The notes beneath the pieces were generated by a model, which saw only the letters and a program-made list of their open reading frames with translations, made no database searches and was not told the DNA's origin. The position numbers and the translations under genes were made by a program. This document shows, piece after piece, positions 9,630 through 21,055 of a stretch of DNA of 64,000 nucleotides (its first letter is position 1; each line of letters opens with the position of its first letter). The stretch is from Macrolepiota albuminosa. Lineage: Eukaryota; Basidiomycota; Agaricomycetes; Agaricales; Agaricaceae. The DNA lies in contig JAMWFC010000064.1 in the NCBI GenBank assembly GCA_027475525.1, positions 124,001 to 188,000 on the forward strand, given 5' to 3'.

Positions 9630-11286
9630 CAGACCCTGATGAATTATAGGTGCCAAAGTCTTACTCCAAAGCAATGCAACATCCCAACCTCTGGAAGGAA
9701 CCGATGAATTGTGAAATGAACATGATGAGGCAGAGGAAGGTCTGGCAGTTAGTGGAGAGACCAGCAGGGGTGAGGACGATAAAAAATCGCTGGGTTTTTG
9801 CTTTGAAGTATGATGCGGATGGGAAGGTGGTTGGGCACAAGGCACGCCTCATTGCAAAAGGTTTCTCCCAGATCCCAGGTGTGGACTACTTTGTCATGTA
9901 TGCATCCGTGGTCAAGTATGAGTCCCTGTGCATGAATTTAGCGGTCAGGACTGTCAAAGATTGGGAGATGTGGCAAGTGGACTATACTAGCACCTATCTG
10001 AATGCTCTGACGCAAGTTCCTATCCTGATGGAACAACCAGAAGGTTACAAAATATGACCTAGCGAGGTCTACAGTGTTGACGTCACTACCGGCAAACGGA
10101 TTCAGGGGAGCACAGCATGCAATGATGGCGATGATGATGGAAAAAGCTTGGTGTCACTACTTGACAAGGCCATATATGGAACAATGGATGGGGCAAATAA
10201 CTGGTGGCACACGCACAATAAGGAAATGAAAAGACTCGGCTACAGTAGATCAGATGCGGACCAGTCAGTATGATCCAGAGACAGAAACGGAGAAAAGACC
10301 ATAACCAGCATGTACACGGACAACACATCCGGCATGTCATCATTGAAGGAGGAAGCAGAGAGAGCGTGGAGGGAGCTAGGGGAGAAGTACGAGATCAAGG
10401 ATTTAGGGGAGATTAAGTTTGTCCTCGGCATCCAAATCACATGCAACAGAAAACAGAAATTGATTACCCTAGACCAGGAGGAATATCTCAAGCGCACCCT
10501 TGAAAAATATGGCATGACAGACTGCACTCTGAAGTACACCCCCCTGCTACCAGGGATAGTTCTGAGCCAAACACAGGCTCCCTCCACTGATGAAGACTGG
10601 TTCTACATGAAGGACAAGCCATATTGTGAGGTCTTGGGATCCCTGATGTATGCACAGGTGGGCACTCGCCCCGACATAGCATTCGCAATCACATCACTTA
10701 GCCGGTTTATGTCAAACCCTGGCAAACTGCACTGGCTCGCCCTGATGCACGTCATGAGGTACATTAAAGGCACCCTGGAGTACAAACTACACTATGGAGG
10801 CACCAACTATAATGACTACATCCCACACGGCTACTACGACTCTGACTTTGCAGCCGATATCGACACAAGGAAGTCAATATCCGGTGAAGTGTACCTTCAA
10901 GCTGGTGGCCCTACCTGCTGGAGCGCAAAATACCAGGACACTGTATCAACCTCAACAACCGAAGCCAAATATATCACGCTAGGACGTGCAGGGGAGCAAA
11001 TTCAGTGGATGTATTCAGCCCTAGCCAAGATCGGAATGGCCGTTCCCCCACCAGCAGCACTGCAAGGAGACAACAACGGGTCAATCGCAATCGCTGAAAA
11101 TAAAAGAAACCACAGTTGAGTAAAACACATCGATGTCAAACTCCATTTCATCCACCATGCAGTTGAAGAGGGAAAGATCAAAATCATGCACGTACCGAGC
11201 ACGGACAATCTCGTGGACCTGTTCACTAAACCGTTACCTCGTGCACAACACTACAAGTTCTGCGCAGCCCTGCGACTATGCGAGTG
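9630..11286 (+). pseudogene. Ty1/copia-type pol: RT and RNase H remnant
   Basis: Copia RT begins within the fingers region (NRWVFALKYDADGKVVGHKA, RLIAKGFSQIPGVDYF). A stop at 10055-10057 and a frame change precede the palm motif, which reads MYTDN at 10310-10324 where copia RTs usually have YVDD. The second catalytic Asp is therefore Asn. RNase H follows with YYDSDFAAD, GGPTCWSAKYQ and STTEAKY, then GDNNGSIAIAEN. A TGA at 11117-11119 precedes HIDVKLHFIHHAVEEGKIK and a LVDLFTKPLP tail, ending at 11284-11286. The upstream integrase and gag are absent: the fragment starts directly at the LTR end at 9629. Non-functional. Confidence 0.9.
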
Positions 11287-11310
11287 ACGCCTACCACAAG
11301 TCCAGGGGAG

Positions 11311-11726
11311 TATTGGAGAGGAATCGCAGTACACGGTGGAGAGGCACGTGATCCACATGACATATGCACTGCAGAGGGAAGTTGGGGGAGAAAAACTATA
11401 CAGTTTTATGGTTACAGATCGGAGATGGAGGCCCGAATACCTCAGTCGTTTACCAACCGACTGAGGTATGTCCAGTTTTATACTGCACGACACGATACCA
11501 CATAACTAATAAATACTTACAGTTACTGTCTAAAACAGGTATTGTGTCGTGCAGTATAAAACCGGACATGCCTCAGTCAGTTGGTAAACGACTGAGGTAT
11601 TCAGGTCTCCATCTCCAATCCATAGCCATAGAACTGTATAGTTTTTCTCCCCCATTTTCCCTCTGCGGCGCACCTGTCACGTGGGTCACGTGCCTCTCCA
11701 CCGCGTACCGCGATTCCTCTCCAATA
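11311..11726. repeat. Inverted repeat of copia LTR sequence (189-bp arms, 38-bp spacer)
   Basis: Bases 11311-11499 read TATTGGAGAGGAATCGC onward. Bases 11538-11726 are the reverse complement of the same LTR, so the two arms could fold into a long hairpin. The left arm directly follows the copia polypurine-like tract (AGTCCAGGGGAG) and so starts the 3' LTR of the element at 9630-11286. Differences between arms are mostly CpG transitions, with the left arm the mutated one. Each arm also contains the small CCTCAGTCG..CGACTGAGG stem (11437-11469; 11571-11597). Confidence 0.85.
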
Positions 11727-12160
11727 CAGGATAAAAGGTGTAGGTAACTTGGAATTATCTCACTGCATTTTGGTCCCGGATCGAGGCTACTTTTTTGACA
11801 AAACGAGCCAATTAACAACTGTGTTAGTAGCATATCACATTGGGCACATCGTCAACCAAACGACGTCACCATCATCTCCACTGTTCTCTCTCCCATTGTC
11901 TATTTCTCTTTGCCCGTTCATGACCCTGATACAAAGCTATCCCATTGTCACCTTCACGTATATATACAACCGTATCCTGCGCTCCACCCTCAGTCAATTA
12001 TATTGAACTGAGGGTGAGTCCGAACCTCGTACTTTACATCACAATACGTTAACATAACTACCACAGATCAAGTTACTTACTATCTGTCAGGTAGTTACAT
12101 CCTAGTCAATTATATTGAACTGAGGATCAAGTTACTTACTATCTGTCAGGTAACTAAGAG
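11727..12160. mobile_element. Copia LTR remainder with duplicated stem-loop segments
   Basis: Contains the stem-loop CCCTCAGT..ACTGAGGG (11987-12014). The CAATTATATTGAACTGAGG block recurs near 12104-12125, and TACTATCTGTCAGGTA occurs twice (about 12078 and 12137). A reverse-complement relative lies at 25621-25864, so this is LTR sequence rearranged by short duplications. Exact LTR borders are not visible. Confidence 0.6.
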
Positions 12161-13471
12161 TATCGGATTGTCTAGTTCTAACAAACTGAGAGGATTCATC
12201 TCTTTGATGCACGAAGTTTTGGAATGGGTGGACGCTCTGTCATCGCACGTGGCATTGGCACATGACCTTCTTGGACGCGAATCGAATGGCTCTCTTTCCT
12301 TCTTTCAACCCCTCAACCTTCAAGCTTCAGTGCTCAGCGGTAGCATGTATCTGATTGATAAACAACTTAGCTCGACGAACTTGACACTTCGTGCCCCGGA
12401 GGAATCCCGACATGTAGATGTGCAAGTTAAGAAGTCTGGCTCTTGACGTGCCTAATTTCGAGAAATTATGCACATAGACCGACTTTGGACGCGTCCATGC
12501 AATTTATTTAGCCCATACCCGGTTTGGACCCTGCTCTCTCCTTCTGGTTACCTACTTCGATGATTTTTGGCTATGGATAACCCACCTTTATGGCGAATTC
12601 TGGTCCAGATCAATTGGAATTCGCGTAGCTACTCCTCGTCTGCTGCGGGTATCTAATTGCCTTGAAACTCGGGTATACGGCAGAAACGTTTCACGTTGTC
12701 ATACCACAGGATCTTTAACGCGCTGTTGAACACTTTGTATGAACTAACCCCTCGCTCACGGATTCTATCTGACCACGGTACTACAACTTATGCCGAATTT
12801 TCCCAGAGATTCTCAGTAAATGTTAGAAAATTGCCGATCTCTGGATATTGTGAGATGCTCTGTTCTTTTTCTGGTGCATTCAGTGTTTTACTTTGCTCGA
12901 ATCTTGGTACGCTCTTTTGCTCTTATGGGAAAAACTATCGGGCCACTGGAACTTTCATTCGACACTATCTAAAATTACTGAGATCAAGTTCCAGGAAGAT
13001 CGGATCACGTCTCTCTGCCATACCTTCGAAGTGAGAAGATTTGTAAAGTCTCGGGTTTCATGGCTGTAAACATGACCTGCTCTGAGAATATTTTGGGGCT
13101 CGCCCTTGTTCTAAGGATAAAATGCTCTTTCCTCCGAAGCGGAGTCTAGCTGTTCAGTTCCGTTGCTTGATGAGGGGGCTCTCACTAGACTTTTTAAATC
13201 TCCACTTATTTGATTGCTTCTCTCAAGCCCTGACAAATGTACGTACCCTGAGTATTCCCGATCACCATGCGACTCATCTCAAGTCAGATTTGATACAGTA
13301 GAGAGCTCTTTGTCTCTTGATGCTATTACCGCCCGCATGTGCCAAGTTTTGACCTGCTGGAAAAAAATAAGCTGGACCTAATCAATAGCGATAAACCATG
13401 ATAGACCCGGTAATTCAGATGTCGTGTGTCCACATTTAGACTGTATATTGGCGGCAGTTTAGTTTGGCGCT
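12161..13471. other. Unassigned region, no supported gene
   Basis: Open frames of 92 codons (12168-12446) and 112 codons (12696-13034) share no motif I recognise and are separated by stops. Both read like coding remnants (mixed composition, no repeats) but neither can be assigned. No RNA gene is seen. Confidence 0.4.
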
Positions 13472-13625
13472 GCGGAACCTCCACTCTTGTTCCGAGAGTC
13501 AGGTTCGGCGGTAAGAAACGTCACTAAGAAACTTGGCAGCTCCATAGGGCGGAACCTCCACTCTTGTTCCGAGAGTCAGGTTCGGCGGTAAGAAACGTCA
13601 CTAAGAAACTTGGCAGCTCCATAGG
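13472..13625. repeat. 77-bp exact tandem duplication upstream of the ABC-F gene
   Basis: 13472-13548 equals 13549-13625 base for base, and the match stops exactly at 77 bp on each side. Same offset as four other duplications here. It lies in the region upstream of the ABC-F gene, so apparent promoter spacing there should not be trusted. Confidence 0.96.
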
Positions 13626-14062
13626 ATCTCGAACGATGGACAAAGTTACGCTTACTCAGGTACTTGCGTCATGGGTGGAGTCGCATTGACCTACACCAGA
13701 AGCTACACTCTCCCGGCGGGAATGCCTTCAGACGGAGTGAGTTTGTTCTACAATGATTACGCATGCCTAAAGGACAAGTCGATCCCACTCAATTTAGATC
13801 GCAAACTCAAAGTGAACATGTTCGAGCATAAAACGGTTGTAAGTCGTACAATAGGATGTTGTCTATCATGATGAGATGCCGTGGCATTGGGCTCACGTCT
13901 ATTTGTGTGTACTGCCTCCCGTTGCTTCGAGCTGTGCTCTTGTTGACTGTTTCTGAGGCATCGAATCGCCCTTCCATTAACGCACAGCCACAGATCAGAA
14001 ATTGGCTGACTAATCAAAAAATTGCGATAGAGACAATCGATAGACGCCTCGTCTCAGCAAGC
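13626..14062. other. Upstream region of the ABC-F gene
   Basis: Holds a 66-codon open frame (13671-13871) without recognisable features. It may contain the promoter and 5' UTR of the gene starting at 14063; no clear TATA box or binding site can be named. Confidence 0.35.
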
Positions 14063-16575
14063 ATGCCTCCCTCCGCTCAAAACTAAAACGGCTTGCTGGA
14101 AAGGCCGCGAAAAAGAATGGCCTCGCTGCTCCCTCTGTCGATGGTACATCATCTTCCACAACGCCCACGGGATCTACATATGGCAGTTCTATCAATACTC
14201 CACTCACTAGCATGAGCGCTGCGACGAGCACAGAGGACTTGTCCGCGATGGCAAAGCTTAACATCGCTACTGACAGGTTCGTTGCTTGTGGAATTGCCTT
14301 CTTGCTTTCTGCAATACTAACAACCGTATAGAAGTGCTGCTGGAGTGCTGGTATCCGATGTCAAGGGTCGTGATGTCAAGATTGATTCGTACACCCTTTC
14401 ATTCCACGGACGTCTGCTCATCGAGGGTGCCGAAATTGCGCTTAACTATGGTCAGAGGTATGGTTTGCTCGGTGAGAATGGATCAGGAAAGGTATGTCTA
14501 TGATCGTCTCATACATCAGAGTCCAATTCATAGATCGGCTGTAGTCAACTTTCCTGCAATCAATCGCCGAGCGCGACATTGAAATTCCTCCACACATCGA
14601 TATTTATCTCGTCCGCGGTGAAGCTGAACCATCGGATGTGAATGCTGTTGACTTTATTGTTGCCTCTGCGAGGGAAAAGGTCGCACGACTTGAGGCGTAC
14701 ATTGAGGAACTTTCCGTTGCCGATGATATCGACGAAGGTGCTCTTGAAACTGCGTACGAGGAGCTGGAGGAGCTTGATCCTGCTACGTTTGAAACCAAAG
14801 CAGGAAGCATTCTCCATGGTCTCGGTTTTACGCAGGAGATGATGAAGAAGCCGACCAAGGACATGAGTGGTGGATGGCGCATGCGTGTCGCTCTCGCTCG
14901 GGCACTCTTCATCAAGCCACATCTTTTGCTCCTCGACGAGCCTACTAATCACTTGGATCTTGGCGCAGTTGTCTGGCTCGAAGCCTACCTGTCGACATAC
15001 AATCATATTCTGGTCATCACCTCCCACTCCCAAGATTTCATGGATTCCGTTTGCACGAACATCATGGACCTGACAATGAAGAAGAAGCTGGTCTATTACA
15101 CCGGTAATTATACCACGTACGTTAAGACGAAGCAAGAGAATGAGGTCAACCAGATGAAGGCGTATCACAAACAGCAAGAGGAGATCGCACACATCAAGAA
15201 GTACGCTCATTACCGCTTATACCTCTCGATTGCTACTCACTTCCTTGATCCAAAGGTTTATTGCTTCCGCTGGTACCTATGCCAACTTAGTGCGCCAGGC
15301 CAAGTCGAAACAAAAGATCATCGACAAGATGGAGGCTGCTGGACTCATCGAGAAGGTGGAGACGCCCAAGCCCCTGCGATTCAACTTCGAGGACATCAAG
15401 AAACTTCCTCCGCCCATCATCGCTTTCGATGACATCGCGTTCTCCTACTCCGGAAGAAAGGAAGATTACCTCTACAGAAACCTTGCTTTCGGTATTGAGT
15501 GAGTGGTTATCCAAATCCTGGTCGATGGAAAGCTCACAGACGTATCCAGCATGGACTCCCGCATAGCCATCCTCGGCGCGAATGGAACCGGCAAATCGAC
15601 ACTCCTCCATCTCATCACGGGTGCTTTCCAACCATGCGAAGGCACAATCTCCAAGCATGCAGCACTCAAACTCGCAAAGTACTCACAGCATTCCGCCGAC
15701 CAGCTGCCTTATGATCTCAGCCCGATTGAATACTTCCAGCAGCTCTTCCGCGAAAAATACCCCGAGAAAGATGTTCAAGTGCGTTGATTGGTATCATGGG
15801 TTAAATGTCAGCTTCTTACCTTTTACAGGCATGGCGATCTCAGCTCGGCCGCTTCGGTCTGTCGGGGACTCACCAAACCTCCCCGATCAAGCAGCTTTCT
15901 GACGGCCTCCGTAATCGCGTTGTCTTTGCCCAGCTGGCAATGGAACACCCACACATCCTACTTCTTGGTATGTTAGCTAGTCATTTTGACGCCCACGCTG
16001 ATGTGGCACTTCCGTGCATGCATAGATGAACCTACAAATCATTTGGACATGGCGTCTATTGATGCACTAGCACGAGCGATCAAAGAGTTTGAGGGAGGCG
16101 TCGTTATTGTTTCCCATGACTTCCGTGCGTCTTCTTACTTGTCCATCTGACTGGATACAGTATTTGATCTGGATTTGCAGGCCTTATCTCGCAAGTGGCT
16201 GACGAACTTTGGGAAGTAGCGGACAAAACGATCAAAAACCTCACAAAACAGGATATCACCATTATTGATTACAAGAAGAACCTTGTTAAGCAAAGTAAGC
16301 AACGTTACTCATCATCTTAAATCTCGATCGTTCTCCTTCGCCTTGTTGCACCTTCTTTGTGTTCTATTCTCCTCTTGCCTCCACTCTCCTGACTCGCTCG
16401 AAGTTTTTTTCCTTTCTTCTCTTCTTCCCTTCTTTTCTTCCCGCTCTTCCCCTTACGCTCTGTTCATTGATCTAATTATGGACTGGTGGCTGACGCGCGC
16501 GATCCACGTGTAGGTTATGCCGCAATCGAGAAGGCAAAACTATTCTCCAAGACGGCACCAAAAGGCAAGACGTAA
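14063..16575 (+). CDS. ARB1: ABC-F family ATPase, ARB1/ABCF2-like (start frameshifted)
   Basis: Soluble twin-cassette ATPase of the ABC-F class; ARB1 relatives work in ribosome biogenesis in cytosol and nucleus. Exons read as 14063(frameshift)-14276, 14332-14491, 14545-15200, 15256-15498, 15550-15778, 15829-15967, 16026-16124, 16181-16294, 16514-16575, giving about 638 residues. Cassette 1: Walker A GENGSGKST (split by an intron), signature [15 protein letters not shown], Walker [13 protein letters not shown]. Cassette 2: Walker [10 protein letters not shown], signature [15 protein letters not shown], Walker B split at [11 protein letters not shown]. There are no membrane segments. The expected start MPPSA is at 14063-14077, but the following [13 protein letters not shown] is one base out of frame, so one base is missing near 14076 (mutation or assembly error). 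The last intron is unusually long (219 bp) and pyrimidine-rich. It is convergent with the PP4 gene. Family is certain; ortholog status is inferred. Confidence 0.9.
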
Positions 16576-17395
16576 AGGAGGCCTATAGTTCTCCCTACGG
16601 ATTTACCTTGTCCGTGCACGTGTGCCCGGGCTCGGGCGCGTGGATTGTCTTTTTCGTTGCGTCTTGTTTCGATTCCTACCCCACACCCCACCACGTTCAC
16701 TGCATGCACATTCCTTCCCAAGTTTTACACCTACATGATTTCATCATCATACACTTGTAACTTAAATGCGTTCTCATCCATTACAACCCTCCATATCAAT
16801 CCCGTCCGTTTACATAGACATACAATGCTCTCTCAATCGCATTAGCGTTCAGATTCTCTCATGGTCTTAGCCCAATTTTGTGTGCATCACATTCACTTCA
16901 AATCGTGGAGTTGCCGAAGTCAGATAGAGTACAAGGTCAAACCCTCGGATATAATGCGTTTTATTGGTAATATTCAGTGCAGATTTATACATAGAGGAGA
17001 AATCCGAACTGTGCCCTGCTTCCTGTGATCGCGTTGATATTCGACAATCGTGAATTTAACAGAATGACCGTAGGGTCCACTTCCGAATATCGGACCTCTC
17101 GCTAAAAACGTGGAGAGCATTCGTTGTAATCATAGACTCCATGAAGTCGGACTCGGAAAATTATGATCTACAGACGGAATGAATAAGAAGACCGTTGACT
17201 TGTTAAGTAACATTGCCGTTTGTGCACGTGCACAAATTTCATTGGAAGAATTTTGGTACGATGCTTGTTGTAGATTAGTCTAAACGATTGACAGGAAGCG
17301 TGAAATATAATCCCTATGGATCGACAGGGCTCAGCACAAAAAAGTAATAGTACAAAACTTTTGTCGCACGCAAAACAAGGAGATGCGGCGTCGCG
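16576..17395. other. Convergent intergenic region
   Basis: 820 bp between the 3' ends of the ABC-F gene (plus) and the PP4 gene (minus). No credible ORF, RNA or repeat; presumably the two 3' UTRs. Confidence 0.5.
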
Positions 17396-19168
17396 CTAGA
17401 GGAAATAATCGGCCGGAGGACGTTTTGCTGGTATTGATTGCACGTCCTGGATATACAAACGAAAATAAAGTGTGAGCATGTGTACAAAGGGGGATGTCGA
17501 AGGTATGAACGGCAGACGCCGCGCCAGCGGAACGTTGGGGAGGGAAAAATGGAAACGGGCTAACTTACCAACGGCGCATGCTGAAAGACTTTGTAATCTT
17601 GACTGAGATATTCATCCAATTCAAGTATAGAAGCAACATTCCCGCAGCTGTTTTGTGAGATCAGAAGATCAGATTGGGTTCGTAGAATACCAATATCAGA
17701 AAGATGAACGAGTCCGACAGGAGTAACATGAAAGACATAGTTGAAGGTGACCCACTTCCTTCAATTGGTACCGCAACACGCGTCGTGAGAACAGCTTTCG
17801 AGAACAGAAGAAAAACTGATATTAGTCGAGCGAACACCATCCGATGTATTGGTAGATTGTGGTTTGAAAGAAATGAACTAAACACACTAACCGGTAACAA
17901 TAATTAGGGGCACTCCAAACAGTCACAATAGTCCTTTCGAACATCAGTTTGTAACCCTCCATGGCAAGTTGGTGTGCCCTTGCAATTAGATCAATAGCAT
18001 TGTGATGGGCAAAACTTTGAGTAATGTCTGCACCAAACAGGAACCCTGCCCCCCGAGGTGAGAGACCCCAACCCGCGATATCTAATGTGGAGAGTGGTCA
18101 GAAGCAGGACATTCTGAGAACTCCAACATAAGGAAGAGAACGGACCATCTGGATCTGACCAAAGAAGATCACACATGGGTCCATCGTGAGGCACCTCTTG
18201 TTTTCTGTCAATGGCACGGATCTTCGACAAGACGAAATTGCACGGTGAGAAGTGAACAAATTCGACGTGAAAAAAAGGATTCAACAATGAATAAATGAAT
18301 AAATAGGAGAAAGCAGCTAAAAGGTTAGTGCAACGAAAGTAAGACGATGAAAGCACGCACTTCATCAATACTTTTTAAATTTGGACTAAGGCCCCCATGA
18401 ACACAAAACACACGGCCATCGACAATGGCTCCAAGCGCCAAGTAATCGAAGACTTCACAGCACCATCGCCAGACATTTGAACTGCCATACTTGCGCTGGC
18501 ATTCATCATAGAAGCCATAAACTTGCGTGATTTGTCGTGATTCATGGTTGCCTCGAATGAGAGTGATTCTCTCTGGATATCGGACTTTTAGCGCAAGCAG
18601 CAAAAGAAAGGTCTCTACGGAGTAAAACCCCCGATCGACGAAGTCCCCTGTCAAGTAATTAGAGCAATGTCAACAAGTGAAACGCGGATGTGTATTCGTG
18701 CAATGTACGCACCCATGAAAAGGTAATTTGTGTCCGGACAGAAGCCTCCCACTTTGAAGAGTTCCATGAGATCGAAGAATTGACCATGGATATCACCGCA
18801 TATCTGGAGTTGGCAACAGTCAAGACAGATATACACGCCGCACAGGAACGAGGGTTGCGAGAATACAACTGATCAGGTACACATTTGCATGAAGAAGGCC
18901 TTACCGTAACAGGAGAATCAACAACCTGAACGTTACCCTCTTCTATCAGTATTTCTCGAGCCTTGAGGCAGAGTCTGTTGACCTGCTCTTCGGATATGGG
19001 CTCGCAGCGTGTCAGCTGCTCAATCTGTCTGCCCAGAGAGGGGAAATGCAATGCGATTACGATACAATGGTCGCGGAGCAGGTTTAAAAAGCAAGGTGAA
19101 TGTTGATTGTTAGGACAAATTGGTTAGATGGAGGGCGATAAGTCTTACCTGTCGAGGTCGCTGGGCAT
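17396..19168 (-). CDS. PPH3: Serine/threonine protein phosphatase PP4 catalytic subunit
   Basis: Metallophosphatase of the PPP family; PP4c (yeast Pph3) acts with regulatory subunits in DNA-damage recovery. Exons on the minus strand: 19149-19168, 18905-19028, 18713-18803, 18361-18647, 18146-18221, 17892-18081, 17569-17647, 17396-17446. These give 305 residues, close to the roughly 307 of animal PP4c. Metal and catalytic motifs: [15 protein letters not shown] (split at the first Gly), [52 protein letters not shown]. The C-terminus ends in DYFL, the tail that is carboxymethylated in PP2A/PP4/PP6. LDRQIEQL and the [20 protein letters not shown] segment favour PP4 over PP6/Sit4. The first exon is only 20 nt, and intron 6 is long (244 bp). 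Intact. Confidence 0.95.
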
Positions 19169-19536
19169 AGTTCACTGACCTCGTCTCTCAAAGTTCTTGT
19201 AAGGTCTTGAACAGTGTAAGTACTGTGGCAAGTAAGAACAGAATTCTGTTTGTCCTAATTAGGTCAACAAACATAACATAATCTTTCAAATTGAGCAAAG
19301 TTGAGCAGGGCAGTATATATATATTCCATATCTCTACCGTTATTATAGTCATGGTATTACAGATGGATAATAGAGGTTATGGAGCAAATATTTACTTGTT
19401 TGACAATCGGAAGGTCCAAGACTTGGTTCTGAATTCAAGCAGATAGCAAGCAAACAGTAAACTCATCTTCACCGTCTAAGCAGTCAACCCACGACAAACG
19501 ATCAAAAGCGATATTATAGTACGAAAGACCGAAAAT
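19169..19536. other. Intergenic region between PP4 and zinc-finger genes
   Basis: 368 bp between the start of the PP4 gene and the stop of the zinc-finger gene (both minus). AT-rich with TATATATAT near 19315; it probably holds the PP4 promoter and the upstream gene's 3' UTR. Confidence 0.45.
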
Positions 19537-21055
19537 TTATTGCACCAAGGCACCAACGTCCTTGTGCAGGTTATTATTATCTTTCCAAGAGCGGTGTCCG
19601 AGAGGAATATTCATGGAAGGATACTGACTGTACTCAGCGGTAATTTGGCTCTGCTGGTGGCCCAAGTAGGAACGAGCATCACGGCGAGGATAGCGTGAAT
19701 CTTGAATTGGAGGTAGTATTGGGGATGGCGAAGGATAGCGCTGATGGGATAGCATTGAAGACGAATATCCTTGATGTACCATCGAGTTGTGTTGTGAGCT
19801 CAAATGTCCATGTGAGTCTGCAAGCATGGCACTACCATTCCCATTATGGTGGTAGCCGTGTGAATCTTCGTAGACATAAGGGGGTGTCGGCGGAGCAGAA
19901 GCATGAGGCGAGACGGGATGGTGCGGTGAGACAGGTGAAGCGGGTTCAACCTGGCTAGAATGATGCTGATTCTGGGAGTATGAGTGAGGGTGCGAAATGT
20001 GCGAGATAGAATGACGGGAGGAAGGTGCCGAACTGGGGTGCTGCAGGTGGTGCGAGTTCGAGTGACTATTATAATTGCTATGCGCATGAGAATACGAGTG
20101 ATATGAGCCATGAGCCGAGTTATTGGATGTCTGATGAACAGAAGTAGTCTGGACGAAAGCAGGGTACGATCCTTGGGAAGTCTCCTGATATGTTGCCGCT
20201 CCATTCCTATAATTATTGTATTGCTGGGTGGTCTGAGACGACAGTGGCAAAAGGTGATTGCTTGGGGGATATGAAGATACAGGGGATGAAGACGACCGAC
20301 TCGAGCTTGTAGATGGCAAGTGCGTATGCCCTGTAGCAGGTAGCGTGGCTTGCGCCAGGGGAGGTGGGGAATCAGGAGGGGGAGAATGGTGACTATAGAC
20401 GCGGGCTGGCTCTAGTGCCGGCGGCTGGGATAGTGGAGGAGGCGACAATGGGGGAGGCGATACCGGAGGCTCTGGTGCAGTCGCAACAACAGCTGCGGCA
20501 CCACGCTTTCCATTATTCATCGAACGAGATATAGTGGCCCTCGAAGAAGCTCTTCGTGAGCCAGGTGACAGATGGATGCGATAGCTGCAGCAGAGGCAAA
20601 ACAATTTCAATACAAAATTTAATAACCATGAACAGAGAGAGAAAAAAAATTAGGATAACGGAACACTGTAGCTTGCGCCACCAGTAGACGCGCAAAGGAT
20701 AAAGAATTTTCTGTGAGAGAAGGAAAACTCACTGTTGCTGAAGGTTATCCTGTCGCGAACACCGCGTTTCACAACCTGGGAATGGGCATTTGTGATTCCT
20801 TTCGCCAGTGTGGACACGAGAGTGACGTGCTAAATGACCACTTGTGCTGAATGGACGTTCGCAGACAGAACAAACGTGCTTTTTCTTGCTTGAAGTGGTA
20901 TTCGGAGTATTCGATGATTGTGATGGAGTTGAGGAATGCTGTGATGCAGGAGACAGCTGAGGCTCTGGAGATTGAGAGCCATGACTATAGGACGACGAAT
21001 ACGACGATCCGTAAGAATAGTTAGCAGATAGTGGTTTGGTTTCGGCGCGGGGCAT
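19537..21055 (-). CDS. C2H2 zinc-finger transcription regulator, NRG1-type
   Basis: Predicted nuclear DNA-binding regulator, 456 residues from two exons (20733-21055 and 19537-20584; 148-bp intron). Residues about 60-115 carry two C2H2 fingers: C-x2-C-x12-H-x3-H in HVCSVCERPFSTSGHLARH, then C-x4-C..H in CPFPGCETRCSRQDNLQQ|HYRIH, whose His codon is completed by the splice. The SGHLARH and RQDNLQQHYRIH helices resemble yeast Nrg1 and related fungal repressors. The rest is low complexity: Ser/Tyr/Gly-rich N-terminus, then long Ser/Pro and His/Asn/Ser/Gln runs. The start ATG at 21055 is the first in frame. NRG1 relatives repress glucose-, stress- or filamentation-linked genes; which role applies here is unknown. 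Confidence 0.85.

Noticed and set aside
12066..12150. A further 77-bp duplication in the copia LTR
   Set aside because: The repeated ATCAAGTTACTTACTATC block has a 59-bp offset, so it is a different, probably real LTR rearrangement.
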